From positions 53,633,000 to 53,696,999 of the forward strand of contig CM074185.1 of the NCBI GenBank assembly GCA_037179385.1: a stretch of 64,000 nt of DNA, given 5' to 3'. The position numbers and the translations under genes are program-made. Of this stretch, positions 55,070-64,000 are shown in pieces (position 1 is the first letter of the stretch; the number at the start of each line of letters is the position of its first letter). The notes below the pieces were generated by a model, which was given only the letters and a program-made list of their open reading frames with translations, did not search any database and was not told the DNA's origin. This stretch comes from Holothuria scabra. Taxonomy: Eukaryota; Echinodermata; Holothuroidea; Aspidochirotida; Holothuriidae.

Positions 55070-55300
55070 ATGAGGGTTTGAAACCCTGTGCAATGTACCA
55101 GTACTCTGTTTCAGATGTTCATATGGGTTCAAATCCCGCTAGATGTATGTGGGTTTTTCTCCTGGTATTCCAGATTTCCCCCCTCTTGCCACAGGCTTGC
55201 CAGTAAAATCAGTTGCCCAGCCGACGAGGTCGGTTGCGCACTGGCCTGAAGCACCTTCGGGTGGACCAGTTAACCAGCCGACCTGTGCTTTTGCATCATG
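55070..55300 (+). mobile_element. tRNA-derived SINE (second family), plus-strand copy
   Basis: Box B GGGTTCAAATCCCGC at about 55128, then ATGTATGTGGGTTTTTCTCC, GGTATTCCAGATTTCCCCCC and a body with CAGCCGACGAGGTCGGTTG and CTTCGGGTGGACCAGTTAAC. The reverse complement of this body is found at 54340-54565. Confidence 0.7.
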
Positions 55301-55734
55301 TGGGGCTCATCAAGGAGAGTATGTAGCTAAAGGCCTACAGGTCTATTTGATATTGTCAAAGTCACAAAACTAACCATAAAATTAGGCCTACATCAAACCC
55401 AATTCAAACTAATGTTAGACCTGCATGATCTGAAGTGGCCAATCTATCTGTCTATAGCATCAAACACTATTTTCAAACAGACTACCCTTTGGGTTACAAA
55501 ACCAGACTATACAATTTTACAGTGTTTGTCTGGCTAGCCAAAATCCCCAGGACAACTTAACAAATCTATTACCCCAAGTTACCCCTGAATGAATTTCAGC
55601 TTTTTCTCAATAAGCATCCCATCTCATGCCCCCCTGCACTGCTGCAAACATCCCGGGCTGGGGCATTTCTCCCAGGCAATTGGCTGAAAAATATGAGCTT
55701 ACTTAGTATGTAAGAGAGGCACACTTTCCATTTA

Positions 55735-56065
55735 ATGGACTCTACTGGACTCTGCTTTGATTCCGAGTCCAGTTGCAGTCCTTTCCGGACCAATTCTGAT
55801 TTTAGGACCTCCCATTCTTGACAAATTCGTAGTACAGGAAAAACCAGACTCGAGTTAGGAATTCAGTTCGAGTCCCAACTTGAGTGTTACAGCTAAAGCC
55901 CCCATAGACCTAGGTACCAGGAAATACTATACATGTTTTACTTTTTGGGGCTTAGACTCGAAAACACTGGACTTGGACTTGAAATCGAGCCCCTTAGACT
56001 TAGACTTGGACCAGGAGTTGAGCTAATGGACTTGAGCTCGAGCTTGTTGGACCCGACTAGCCCTG
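55735..56065. repeat. Degenerate GGACTTGGACTTG block with CTAGCCCTG terminus
   Basis: Words GGACTCTACTGGACTCTG, GACTCGAGTTAGGAATTCAG and GGACTTGGACTTGAAATCGAG lead to GGACCCGACTAGCCCTG at 56049-56065. The terminus is complementary in style to the CAGGGCT start at 51052, so both may belong to one CA...TG (hAT-like) family whose interior is a hexamer array. Confidence 0.5.
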
Positions 56066-56396
56066 ATGTGCAGCATGGCTAATGTCGTTTTTAACAACTC
56101 AGTTTCTCATAAATTGGTTTACAGTGTACCTCAAGCCTAGAATTTTGAAAATAAATATTTTAAAGGTTCCAAAATGAATATTTTCCAACACCCATTCCAT
56201 AGCTTTTTACATTGCTGAGAAATTAAATGTTGAATGTTACTGACTTAAATCGAAAAAGCGTATTAAGGGACTTGCCAGAGAAGGAGAAACAAAGTTCTTC
56301 AGTCTCCTTGAGACAATGTTCGTTTCCGACTGTAATCTTGCTTTTATCCGCCAAAGTCTTATCTCAATGCTTCGATCAACAAGGATAAGTGAAGCA

Positions 56397-56561
56397 CAGT
56401 TGCGTAGCCACGGGGGAGGATCAGAACCCCCATGACCCACCCATGCAATGCAAAAAACACCTAAAATAGCGGTTTTTTCTCTCTATCCTTAGACTTTTCC
56501 CTTATGTCGTGCACCAACCCCCCCCCCCCCCATCCTTGACACAATCCTGGCTATGTGCCTG
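56397..56561. mobile_element. 165-bp hAT-like MITE with 8-bp duplication
   Basis: Ends CAGTTGCGTAGCCACGGGGG and, on the other strand, CAGGCACATAGCCAGGATTG. Flanks GTGAAGCA (56389-56396) and GTGACGCA (56562-56569) differ at one base. Contains a run of 13 C. The termini resemble those of the 43.0- and 50.4-kb elements. Confidence 0.8.
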
Positions 56562-56569
56562 GTGACGCA

Positions 56570-57534
56570 TCATTGACATTCCAATAGAGGCATATTCCTC
56601 ACACCCTTCTCGTTAATATTTCGATGCCAACCGTCATGCAAAATTGTGAGATTTATGGCATTCGATGCTTTTCGAAACATGACGTATTACTTCATTTGAA
56701 GACGGCAACAATTTTTCTACAAATTACTTTAAAAAAATTGTTTCTTACGATGACAAAATTGTTTGAATCTGAAGAGAAATTATAGACTTGAACAATGCTC
56801 CCATCGAGTGAAGAGCGGAGCGCAATTGAAGCATATAGTTTAAACGTTTGTTCACAGTCATTCTAAAGAAATTGATTCATACAAGCTTCGACATTGGTGG
56901 AAACAAACCTCCAAATCGAAGGATATACAGACAATGCCTTTGTTTAGGGATGACTTGGAAGAGAATAGAAGGGATCGTCATTGGAAGGACTTAGTCACAA
57001 GGGATTTAACAATGGAAGCAAAGGGACCTGTCAATCAAATACTGGCGCCTCAAAAGATGCAATCCGTTTCAAGTACATATTGCCTGAAAAAAATTGTTCT
57101 TTGTATCTCCTCAGTCTAGAAACTCCCTGGTCTATTGCACAATAATTTGTGATTTTCTAGTTGTACAATTCACATTTCCTGCCTTATTTTTCTTTAAAAT
57201 TAAAATAGTTTGTAAGACCTTGGACACTTCCTGCTTTCTTATCAAGCCTGCTGTACAGAGGACTTGTTTAGGCAAGTCACCTTATATCATTAATATTGGA
57301 ATCACATTTTTAAACAAGTTACAGTAGCTATCCAAAGAAATAAAGAAACACAAAGACTGAGTACTACAACAATTACATCGCCAATTGTTGCGCAAACCAA
57401 CCTTTTAACATTGAGTGCATAAATTTGAACATTTTATATCCCAGTTCAGGAATGTCCTTTAAAGATGGGAGTTGGACTCTATGAATTAATTTTCCGTGCT
57501 TTGAAATATAGATTGTTGTGAAATTTTAACGGGC
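56570..57534. other. Gene-poor stretch
   Basis: Frames at 56934-57327 have no recognisable domain. Nothing else seen. Confidence 0.35.
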
Positions 57535-57650
57535 CTGCCACGTTGTGGCTTACTGGGTTGTTTTTCCTAACCCTTTACTTATGCATGCGGAACATCAAGA
57601 CGATGGTAGTGGGTTCCATTTTGAAAGTCTTTGGTATGATATTCATCATG
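57535..57650 (-). mobile_element. tRNA-Glu SINE relic, body only
   Basis: The minus strand matches CAAAGACTTTCAAAATGGAAC, CCACTACCATCGT, TTCCGCATGCATAAGTAAAGG and AGGAAAAACAACCCAGTAAG-CCAC of the SINE. Head and tail are absent. Confidence 0.65.
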
Positions 57651-59387
57651 AGATAATTCTTCAATAGTTATGAGTAACTTCATTTTGAATATCAAGCGCA
57701 GACAATTATGATTGTCTAAAAGTCTTTGGGGTTGGGAATACTCAAACAACAACTTTCAATTTGATCCTGAAACGATGTTCAAGTCACTGTGATCCAAGTT
57801 ACGTTTCAAACGTATGCACTTTCTGTTAAAGCAATTGAGTTTTGTTTGTGAAGGCCGGCCCTCTGTTAGAACAATGGCTTGTAGATTTCTTTCGATGAGG
57901 TGCCTATAACCGATGGTGAACTAGCGATACTCATAAATCAAATAAAATGATAATGTTTAAAATGGCTTGATTTTCGTGGTCAACTGTGACAGCCAAAATT
58001 CTATACGGAAAACCAAAGGTTTAAAGTTGGTTCCCAATCGACAACCCTTTTTATGTAGGAATTAAACGGCAGCTTGTTTCTATCTGATTGAAGACTACAA
58101 GACAATTTTACTAACTGATCAACTCTTTCTCCATGATACAATATTTAAATTCAGACTTCATTCTTTTTGTCCCTCAAACGTAACATCTTTTTATAATACG
58201 AGATCAATAATAAATGAACACACTCACGGTTTTGCATCTCGAAACAAGTTTCGGACAACCAGATTTAGTCAGACAACTACGAACAGTGAAATGGTTGCGG
58301 AAGGAAAACCGTGTTTCTATTATAAAAGTTGACGTCTAATACCGATTCAGGAACTTTTAACTCTTATAAGGTAAGTATTGATAAACATTTGTGTTACTTT
58401 AAGTGTTGCAAAATAAATCTTGGCAGGACATGAGGTGGTCAAGTGCTTTGCAGTCTACAAACCGGGATAAATCTGAAATGCTCCCCTGTAATTCCCTGCT
58501 TTCCTCCATCAGCGAGGAGGAAGATTGTTTACTTTGACAAGCAGAACAACTGATTTCCTTATCTTTGTTTATGCGTGGTTGGCTCCAACTGCATTTGGTA
58601 ATTGACACCAGTCCAGGGTCTCCGTCCAAATGCCTGATTTGCCGGGTTTGTGGTTAATAGAGTTCAAAGACAACTGTCTTCATTATGTAAATATTCCGTA
58701 ATCTTTTTACCTCGACACAAAAGCCTCATGCAAGATACATGAACTGCAGTTTTTCCGCGCTTTCTATTTGTACTCTATAGTCTAGACGCATAGCTAGGTC
58801 ATTCTGCCCAGGTGAGGGGAGTGGAAAAGATGATCACATGTGTTGGAGGACTGTCAAGAGTAGACCATACTCCAAACTGAAAATAATTTTGAATGTAGTT
58901 GTAGTAGCTAAATTTTAAAATCGAGTGTTTGGAACTACCTGATAGTAACAGATTATAAGCCCCGGGAGAAATACTACGCCTTTGGAAAAATAAGGTTTTA
59001 GAACTATGTTAATGATTAGAGCACCTTTGAGATAATTAGGGGTAATATTAAAATTGTTAGTGGTATCATTTTCATTGTCACATCTGGTGCAAGTCGCAAA
59101 ACATGTTATGTCTTTTGCTGAAATAATTCTGTTTATTTCTTTGTCGAAGATCAGGTTGACATAAACAGTATCCAAGATGTCGACAGAAAAATGTCAACAA
59201 AAAACATATTTTTTCATGAAGACCTTTAATGAACGAATTTTAAGTAATATCAGAAACCATATGCCACTGGTTGGCTGGCTGGCTAACTGGCTGACGCACG
59301 GATAGACCGACCGACCAAATGGCTGATTATAACTATCTGTTAAACTAACTGAATGCTCGATCAACTGACTGACTGATTGATAGACAA
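57651..59387. other. Gene-poor stretch; one unassigned frame at 58399-58629 (-)
   Basis: The minus-strand frame at 58399-58629 encodes a Cys/Ser-containing 76-residue stretch following a CAG acceptor-like site, but it has no domain and no linked exon. It could be an exon of an unseen gene. GGCTGGCT and GACTGACTGATT short repeats precede the array at 59391. Confidence 0.3.
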
Positions 59388-59390
59388 CCT

Positions 59391-59496
59391 ACCCACCGAC
59401 CCACCGACCCACCGACCCACCGACCCACCGACCCACCGACCCACCGACCCACCGACCCACCGACCCACCGACCCACCGACCCACCGAACCACCGAC
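59391..59496. repeat. 8-bp microsatellite (CCACCGAC)n, about 13 units
   Basis: Nearly perfect repetition of CCACCGAC, with one unit altered to CCACCGAA near the end. In the minus-strand frame it mimics a (GGSVGRWV)n protein. Confidence 0.95.
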
Positions 59497-59499
59497 CAA

Positions 59500-60384
59500 A
59501 CACTTGAATTTGGGGATATTTTCTTTCAGCGATGACAAAATACTCGAGATAAAATCTGTTGATTCGTTATTTTTTCTGCTGTCTTCAACTAATGGCACTT
59601 GTTCACAGTCAACGTCAAGTTCCATCTTACAACTCCTCGTTTAAAACGTTTCTTCAGCCGTATAACTCATCCATGCACTTCACTTACGGAAAACATTCAG
59701 ATCGAAACATATAGAGAAACATCAAATGTCTCCGTTGTGACCTTGGGTCACAATGGAGAACGGAGAATGGAGAATGTTTATGAGAACTTTCAACACTGAA
59801 CTTTTTCAGGAAAGTAGACCAAAATTAGCAATCCTCGGGCAAGATATTAGAAGTTTCTGGCACATCACAGTTTGTTGGAAAAACAACTGACTATAACTGG
59901 TGTCATGTGATGATTTAAAGAATGATAGATGTTATAAATGGCTGAGTGCTGACTAGAGAGTAAGTAGGAGGCTACTTATACCCCTTCCCTTACCCAACGT
60001 TTTCCTCGTATTGTCCACACTCTAAAAATATTTAATCGCAAAAGGGTCAATGTAACGCATGCACAGCGACACTGCAAAGTGAGTAGTTACCCACCTGTTA
60101 ATGATATTTCCATCCACAAGAGAGTGTGCATTTGTACATTTCTGTGATGACTTGTGCAAATGAACACCCGATGCGGGTTTGAATACAATTTTCACTGGTG
60201 TATAAATACCAATTTTAGAGTGTCTCTTTTCGGACGTTACATGAACCCTGAACAGGTAAATAAACCCATTTATTTTTAAAGTGTATGTCAGAATTTATGG
60301 TTAGGGATTCAGTTTCAACTCAGGACAGGTATTGAGTCAACAGACTCCACACTGGGTCTTACAAAACATGTGTAACTTCGTATT
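59500..60384. other. Non-coding spacer
   Basis: Nothing recognised. Confidence 0.35.
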
Positions 60385-60725
60385 CAAAGGCCAAATCCCC
60401 CAACCAGTTCCGTGAATTCTACTAACCCACTTACTTAAGCCCATCCAACAGCTGTCTTAAACTCATCCAGACACAATCTAAGTTTATTGCTTTAGGATGG
60501 GATTCATGACCCCAATGAATGCAAAATCATAACACCCTCAGTACATGGAAGTACTACCTCCGAGGTAGTACTTCCATGCTCAGTACATTACACGCTGTGT
60601 ACTAATGGGCTACAGCACTCTGCATTCTTTGGATTTGCTGTCAAATCTAAGAGCTGTGCTAACTGGGAATTTCTGTGGGATACTACAAAAATTGTAGATT
60701 GGGAGAGAGTTCACTCCCTTTAAAT
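60385..60725 (+). repeat. MITE family A, copy 3, carrying a palindromic insertion
   Basis: Aligned with 3521-3795 and 7285-7590: AAGCCCATCCAACAGCTGTC, CATCCAGACACAATCTAAG, TTATTGCTTTAGG, ACACCCTCAGTACA, CGCTGTGTACTA and TGCATTCTTTGGATTTGCTG, with the right end TTCACTCCCTTTAAA. Compared with the other two copies it has an extra 42 bp at 60544-60585. Confidence 0.7.
60544..60578. repeat. 35-bp perfect palindrome with 7-bp flanking direct repeat
   Basis: Left arm CATGGAAGTACTACCTC (60544-60560), centre C, right arm the exact complement (60562-60578). Flanked by CTCAGTA at 60537-60543 and 60579-60585. The two sister MITE copies have only one CTCAG(TA) and no palindrome at the matching point. Confidence 0.9.
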
Positions 60726-61387
60726 CGACAGACTTAATATGACTCCTTCATTGGTGTGGACATTTTAGTGGAATTTGATAGGCCCAGTTTTTTCCAGTCC
60801 CAGTCTAAATATCTGTAGCAAACCCCGCATTGCATTGACGGACTCATGATAGCCTATCCGACATTTGTTCACATATGAAGATATGGTTTCGAAAATATGA
60901 CATGGTTTATACGAAGAAGATTGCGCGTAGGCTAATGTACCGATTGCTCTGGACGTACGTAAAGAAAAAGGAGGGCAGAAAACATTGACTCGTTTTTGCT
61001 GTTTCTGAGGCAATGTCGTGGGATTCTGAGATACAACCGTGACTCTGGTGCTGCAGACCACCATATGAAAATTAAAACTTTGTTCTTCATGTTCAGTAGT
61101 AAATCCATTCAAAACAGGTACAATGTAACAATTTTCTTTTCTTCCTGCATTTGAAATGGAGATGCAGATAAAAAACTAAAAACTGACACCAGTATATGTA
61201 AAATAGAGGCTACATTAGTCAAAATCCAGGAGGGTTTTTAGCTGTTCTTTTAATACCTGTAAAATTATATTCTGCAAAGGATTCCAAATGAATGTGCAGG
61301 GATAGCAGCGCCCAGATCTAATGTAGGCCCTATTCAACCAGAAATGTCTTAAGAATACCGTTTATTTTAATTAAGAGCCATTTTGAA
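60726..61387. other. Non-coding spacer
   Basis: A 115-codon minus-strand frame (60765-61112) has no recognisable domain. Confidence 0.35.
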
Positions 61388-61551
61388 CATAGACGTACGG
61401 GGGGAACTTTTCATCAGGGGCAAGAACATTTTTTGCCCGAATAATGTCACCGTTTATCATGTTTTGCCCATGTTTTGCCCGAGTAGACCAACTTTTTGCC
61501 CGAATTGGGAAGGCGAGTGCATCCCCTGCACTCCCGCCTCGTACGCCTTTG
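61388..61551. mobile_element. 164-bp hAT-like MITE, exact 8-bp duplication
   Basis: Ends CATAGACGTACGGGGGG and CGCCTCGTACGCCTTTG. Identical ATTTTGAA flanks at 61380-61387 and 61552-61559. The interior matches 42400-42554: TTTTTGCCCGAATAA, CACC-TTATCATGTTTTGCCC, CCCGAATTGGGA-GGCGAGTG and CCCCTGCAC. Confidence 0.9.
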
Positions 61552-62194
61552 ATTTTGAATTTTGCACGATTGACTCAACCTTATCTTGCTTTGAATAGGC
61601 TCCTGTCACTAACAATAACATTTTTACAACCAGGATCTGAAACGATGTGTATAAGAGTAAATGGAATTGATCGGATAACGTATCACGAGCCAGAATGTTG
61701 GCATGGAAATTTATCATTTTGACATAACATTAAAATAACAATTGACAGAGGAACGTGATGTTTATCATCATGCACATGTAGCTGATTTATTTGAAATGAA
61801 ATATGCAACGCAAATACAAACGAGCATGACCGTATCATGCGCATATGACGTGCACAGCATTTAAAATGTTGCATTGTAATAAACATAGACCTATCTAATT
61901 CAAAGGGGTTTTTTCAGAACATTCAGTAAGGACAAGGGAGGCTTTCCTAATAACTTGAAGTGACCTTAATAGTTCAATGGGACATATCCAGATTTGCAGT
62001 TACCTTAAATGTGTTCACCAAATCTCTAGTCGAATTTTGACCAAGAGTCCGGACTAACTAATTCACTAAATTAAACATTGCAACCTCATATGGAACCTGG
62101 AATTCAAAATACCTTTGAAGAAGAATTTACGATAGCTCGTGAACCCAATGAGTTAGTTATAACCAATAGTGTATGGGAGTGGGTGACTGGGAGT
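61552..62194. other. Non-coding spacer
   Basis: Nothing recognised. Confidence 0.35.
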
Positions 62195-62279
62195 TTAAAA
62201 AAACCCACTACTTGTGAGTGCTAAAATATTGAACAACATTTCACCTGGAGAGATAATCTGCCGTGAGGGCTCTTCTTTG

Positions 62280-62500
62280 GAATATATATATATGTATATA
62301 TATGTATAAGAAAACCAAAAAATGATAAAAACGACGGTATTCAGAGCACAATAGTCTGTATTTGAAACGAATATTTCGAACACTCCTGTGCCCTTCAACT
62401 GCGTTATAACAAATGTAGCAAAATTGAAACAAACAAAAGCTGTAGCACAAACCGCCAAACACGCAGAGATGAATTTATGCGCACAGTACGAACTCCTCTG
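62280..62500 (-). repeat. Possible Penelope-like 3' fragment with (TA)n
   Basis: On the minus strand GCAGTTGAAGGGCACAGGAG and TGTTCGAAATATTCGTTTCA resemble the 3' end style of Penelope-like elements, and a TATATATATGTATA run follows at 62280-62308. It is near a clearer Penelope relic at 62850-63473. Weak evidence. Confidence 0.35.
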
Positions 62501-62849
62501 AGAGAAAAGTCGCGGCGCGCAAGGAAGGTGAACTGTTGCTAAGGACTAACGGTTGCTAGCAAAGCTAAAACCACTGAGAACGCCCAAGTCTTTGTTAAGG
62601 CCCTGTTTGTGCGTATTAAGGGCTATAATCCACTTACTCTCCGCTCGGAGTCGCTGGTTTGTTGTAGTGAACCCCGAGCAGAGGAGTTTACAACGCAGAT
62701 TAGAGAGATTATGCCCTAATGAATGAGAGGCTTGGATAACAACGATATTCCGGTGTATGCCCAGGATCCAGAGGATTCTCAGAGTTCTAGTTAAAAATTA
62801 TTTAAATTGAAAATGAAAGTTAAAACTAGAATTGCAACTGCACATACAA

Positions 62850-63473
62850 TGATAAAAAGACACCGTGATTCGAGAAGCTTTCGGCTATTTTATTCAGCCT
62901 TCCTCGGCTCGAATGAAGCGAAATAAAATGCGTTCAAATAAAATTACTACCAGACCAGCAAACGAACAAAGGCTAAAAGCAACCCACACAACCTTAGCCC
63001 TGTTAAGAATAAAGCTTAAAATCACTGGAGAATAAACAACAAAAAGTAAAAAGAGAAAAAAATGATAAGGAGCTTAAAACCAGCTGTAAAATTGCTGCAC
63101 AGGAGCAGTGAGAATCCTCCAGAAAGGTAAAAACTGATGGAAGATAAAAGGGGCCTGGAAGGAGTGTTAGGCAAGAACTTTAAACATGGAAACCACTGGG
63201 AAAAATTGAATCTGGGCTTTACCGTAGGTAGCTGATTCTTTTAGATGAGTTAAATTCCTTTCTTTTATTTAGACCCAATGGAAATAAGGTATTCAATTGG
63301 GCAAGCCAATAACCCTCTCTTTTGGTGAGGACGGTATCAATATTAGACTTACTGTAAGTCTGTTCAATAATTATAAACTTGATGTCCGACAGCTGATGGG
63401 GAGAAGCATTATAATGGACTGCTAATTCACATCTACCCCGATTATTGAGAAGATCGGATTTGTGATTTCTAAA
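62850..63473 (-). pseudogene. Penelope-like element relic: GIY-YIG endonuclease C-terminus and 3' UTR
   Basis: The minus strand from 63473 to the stop at 63219 encodes 84 residues. They start [18 protein letters not shown] and include HYNASPHQLSDIKFIIIEQ, then LTKREGYWLAQLNTLFPLGL and NKRKEF. This is the second half of the GIY-YIG endonuclease domain carried at the C-terminus of Penelope-like retroelements: H...H..D, the catalytic Glu in KREGYW, and TL.P.GLN. The N-terminal half (GIY...YIG) and the reverse transcriptase were not found; a stop lies just upstream in frame. The downstream sequence to about 62850 includes GAGGAAGGCTGAATAAAATAG and CCGAAAGCTTCTCGAATCAC, a hairpin-forming 3' end known in these elements. 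Confidence 0.75.
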
Positions 63474-63631
63474 CCTTACTTACCGCACGAACGGATGGCT
63501 GGCCATTGAAATGACGTTGTTTATATTTTTAGACGTTAGGGCGAATACTTTTTCTTATGTATTTCATTGTTATTTTTTCGCCCTATGTACACGCAGATAT
63601 AACAATTTCCCCCTAAGGTGGGAATTAGCGT

Positions 63632-63748
<117 letters not shown>

Positions 63749-64000
63749 CACTACTTCCCCAATTTGGAGGAAAAGGTCGTTGAAAAGTCGATACCGCGAA
63801 AAAACGGAATTAATTCACCTCTGCGGACTTTGCCGGCCTTATCAAATTCCTTTTTAATAACTTAGGAAGGAGCATACCCTCTTTCAGCTCAATATTTCTT
63901 GTACTCCTGAAATTTCTCTTGCAGAGTGGAATAACTAGAACAGATCATTTTAAGTCTTAAAGTTATGCTGTAAGGGATACTTTTTTAATTCGACTTTGGA

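Noticed and set aside
59389..59625. Minus-strand protein with (GGSVGRWV)n
   Set aside because: Pure translation of an 8-bp microsatellite.

Overview
The window is nuclear DNA of an animal. It has no bacterial-style operons. It carries one intron-split gene with GT-AG junctions, several decayed non-LTR retrotransposons, tRNA-derived SINEs and many short inverted-repeat DNA transposons. The abundance of TAGGCCTA-type simple sequence and the mix of mobile elements suggest a marine invertebrate deuterostome, perhaps an echinoderm. That assignment is an inference from texture, not from a marker gene.

Only one gene could be assembled with confidence: a complete seven-exon flavin-containing monooxygenase (FMO) on the + strand, 33851-49535. 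It encodes 527 residues. All six introns are GT-AG with compatible phases, an in-frame stop lies 15 nt before the ATG, the family signature FxGxxxHxxxY is intact, and the protein ends in a C-terminal membrane anchor. The second dinucleotide-binding loop departs from GxGxxG: it reads GGSFSA.

The rest is mobile-element sequence and its debris. (1) 0-9 kb: TTAA-type MITEs, a 3' fragment of a CR1/L2-like LINE, and a 1.1-kb inverted-repeat transposon holding a Myb/SANT-like ORF. (2) 9.5-10.75 kb: one transposon inserted in reverse orientation into its own sibling, giving a 1.27-kb nested palindrome. (3) 11-23 kb: three copies of one LINE family, one of them split by a 2.2-kb hAT-like element with 8-bp target duplications; a TIR element built from TTTCCTACAGGAAA-like palindromes; and a 21-bp minisatellite. 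(4) 25-29.3 kb: a transposon nested inside another transposon, then a decayed APE-endonuclease/reverse-transcriptase LINE. (5) 33.8-49.5 kb: the FMO gene, whose introns carry a SINE with clear target duplications, several hAT-like elements (one nested in another) and two long near-perfect palindromes. (6) 50-56.6 kb: SINEs, a 1.76-kb solo LTR with CTTG duplications, an inverted SINE pair and a 165-bp MITE. (7) 57-64 kb: a SINE relic, an 8-bp microsatellite, a third MITE copy carrying a 35-bp perfect palindrome flanked by 7-bp repeats, a Penelope-like GIY-YIG endonuclease relic and a (TA)n block.

Target-site duplications were read by eye for ten insertions, and several nestings can be ordered in time. 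No virus, CRISPR array or functional RNA gene was recognised.
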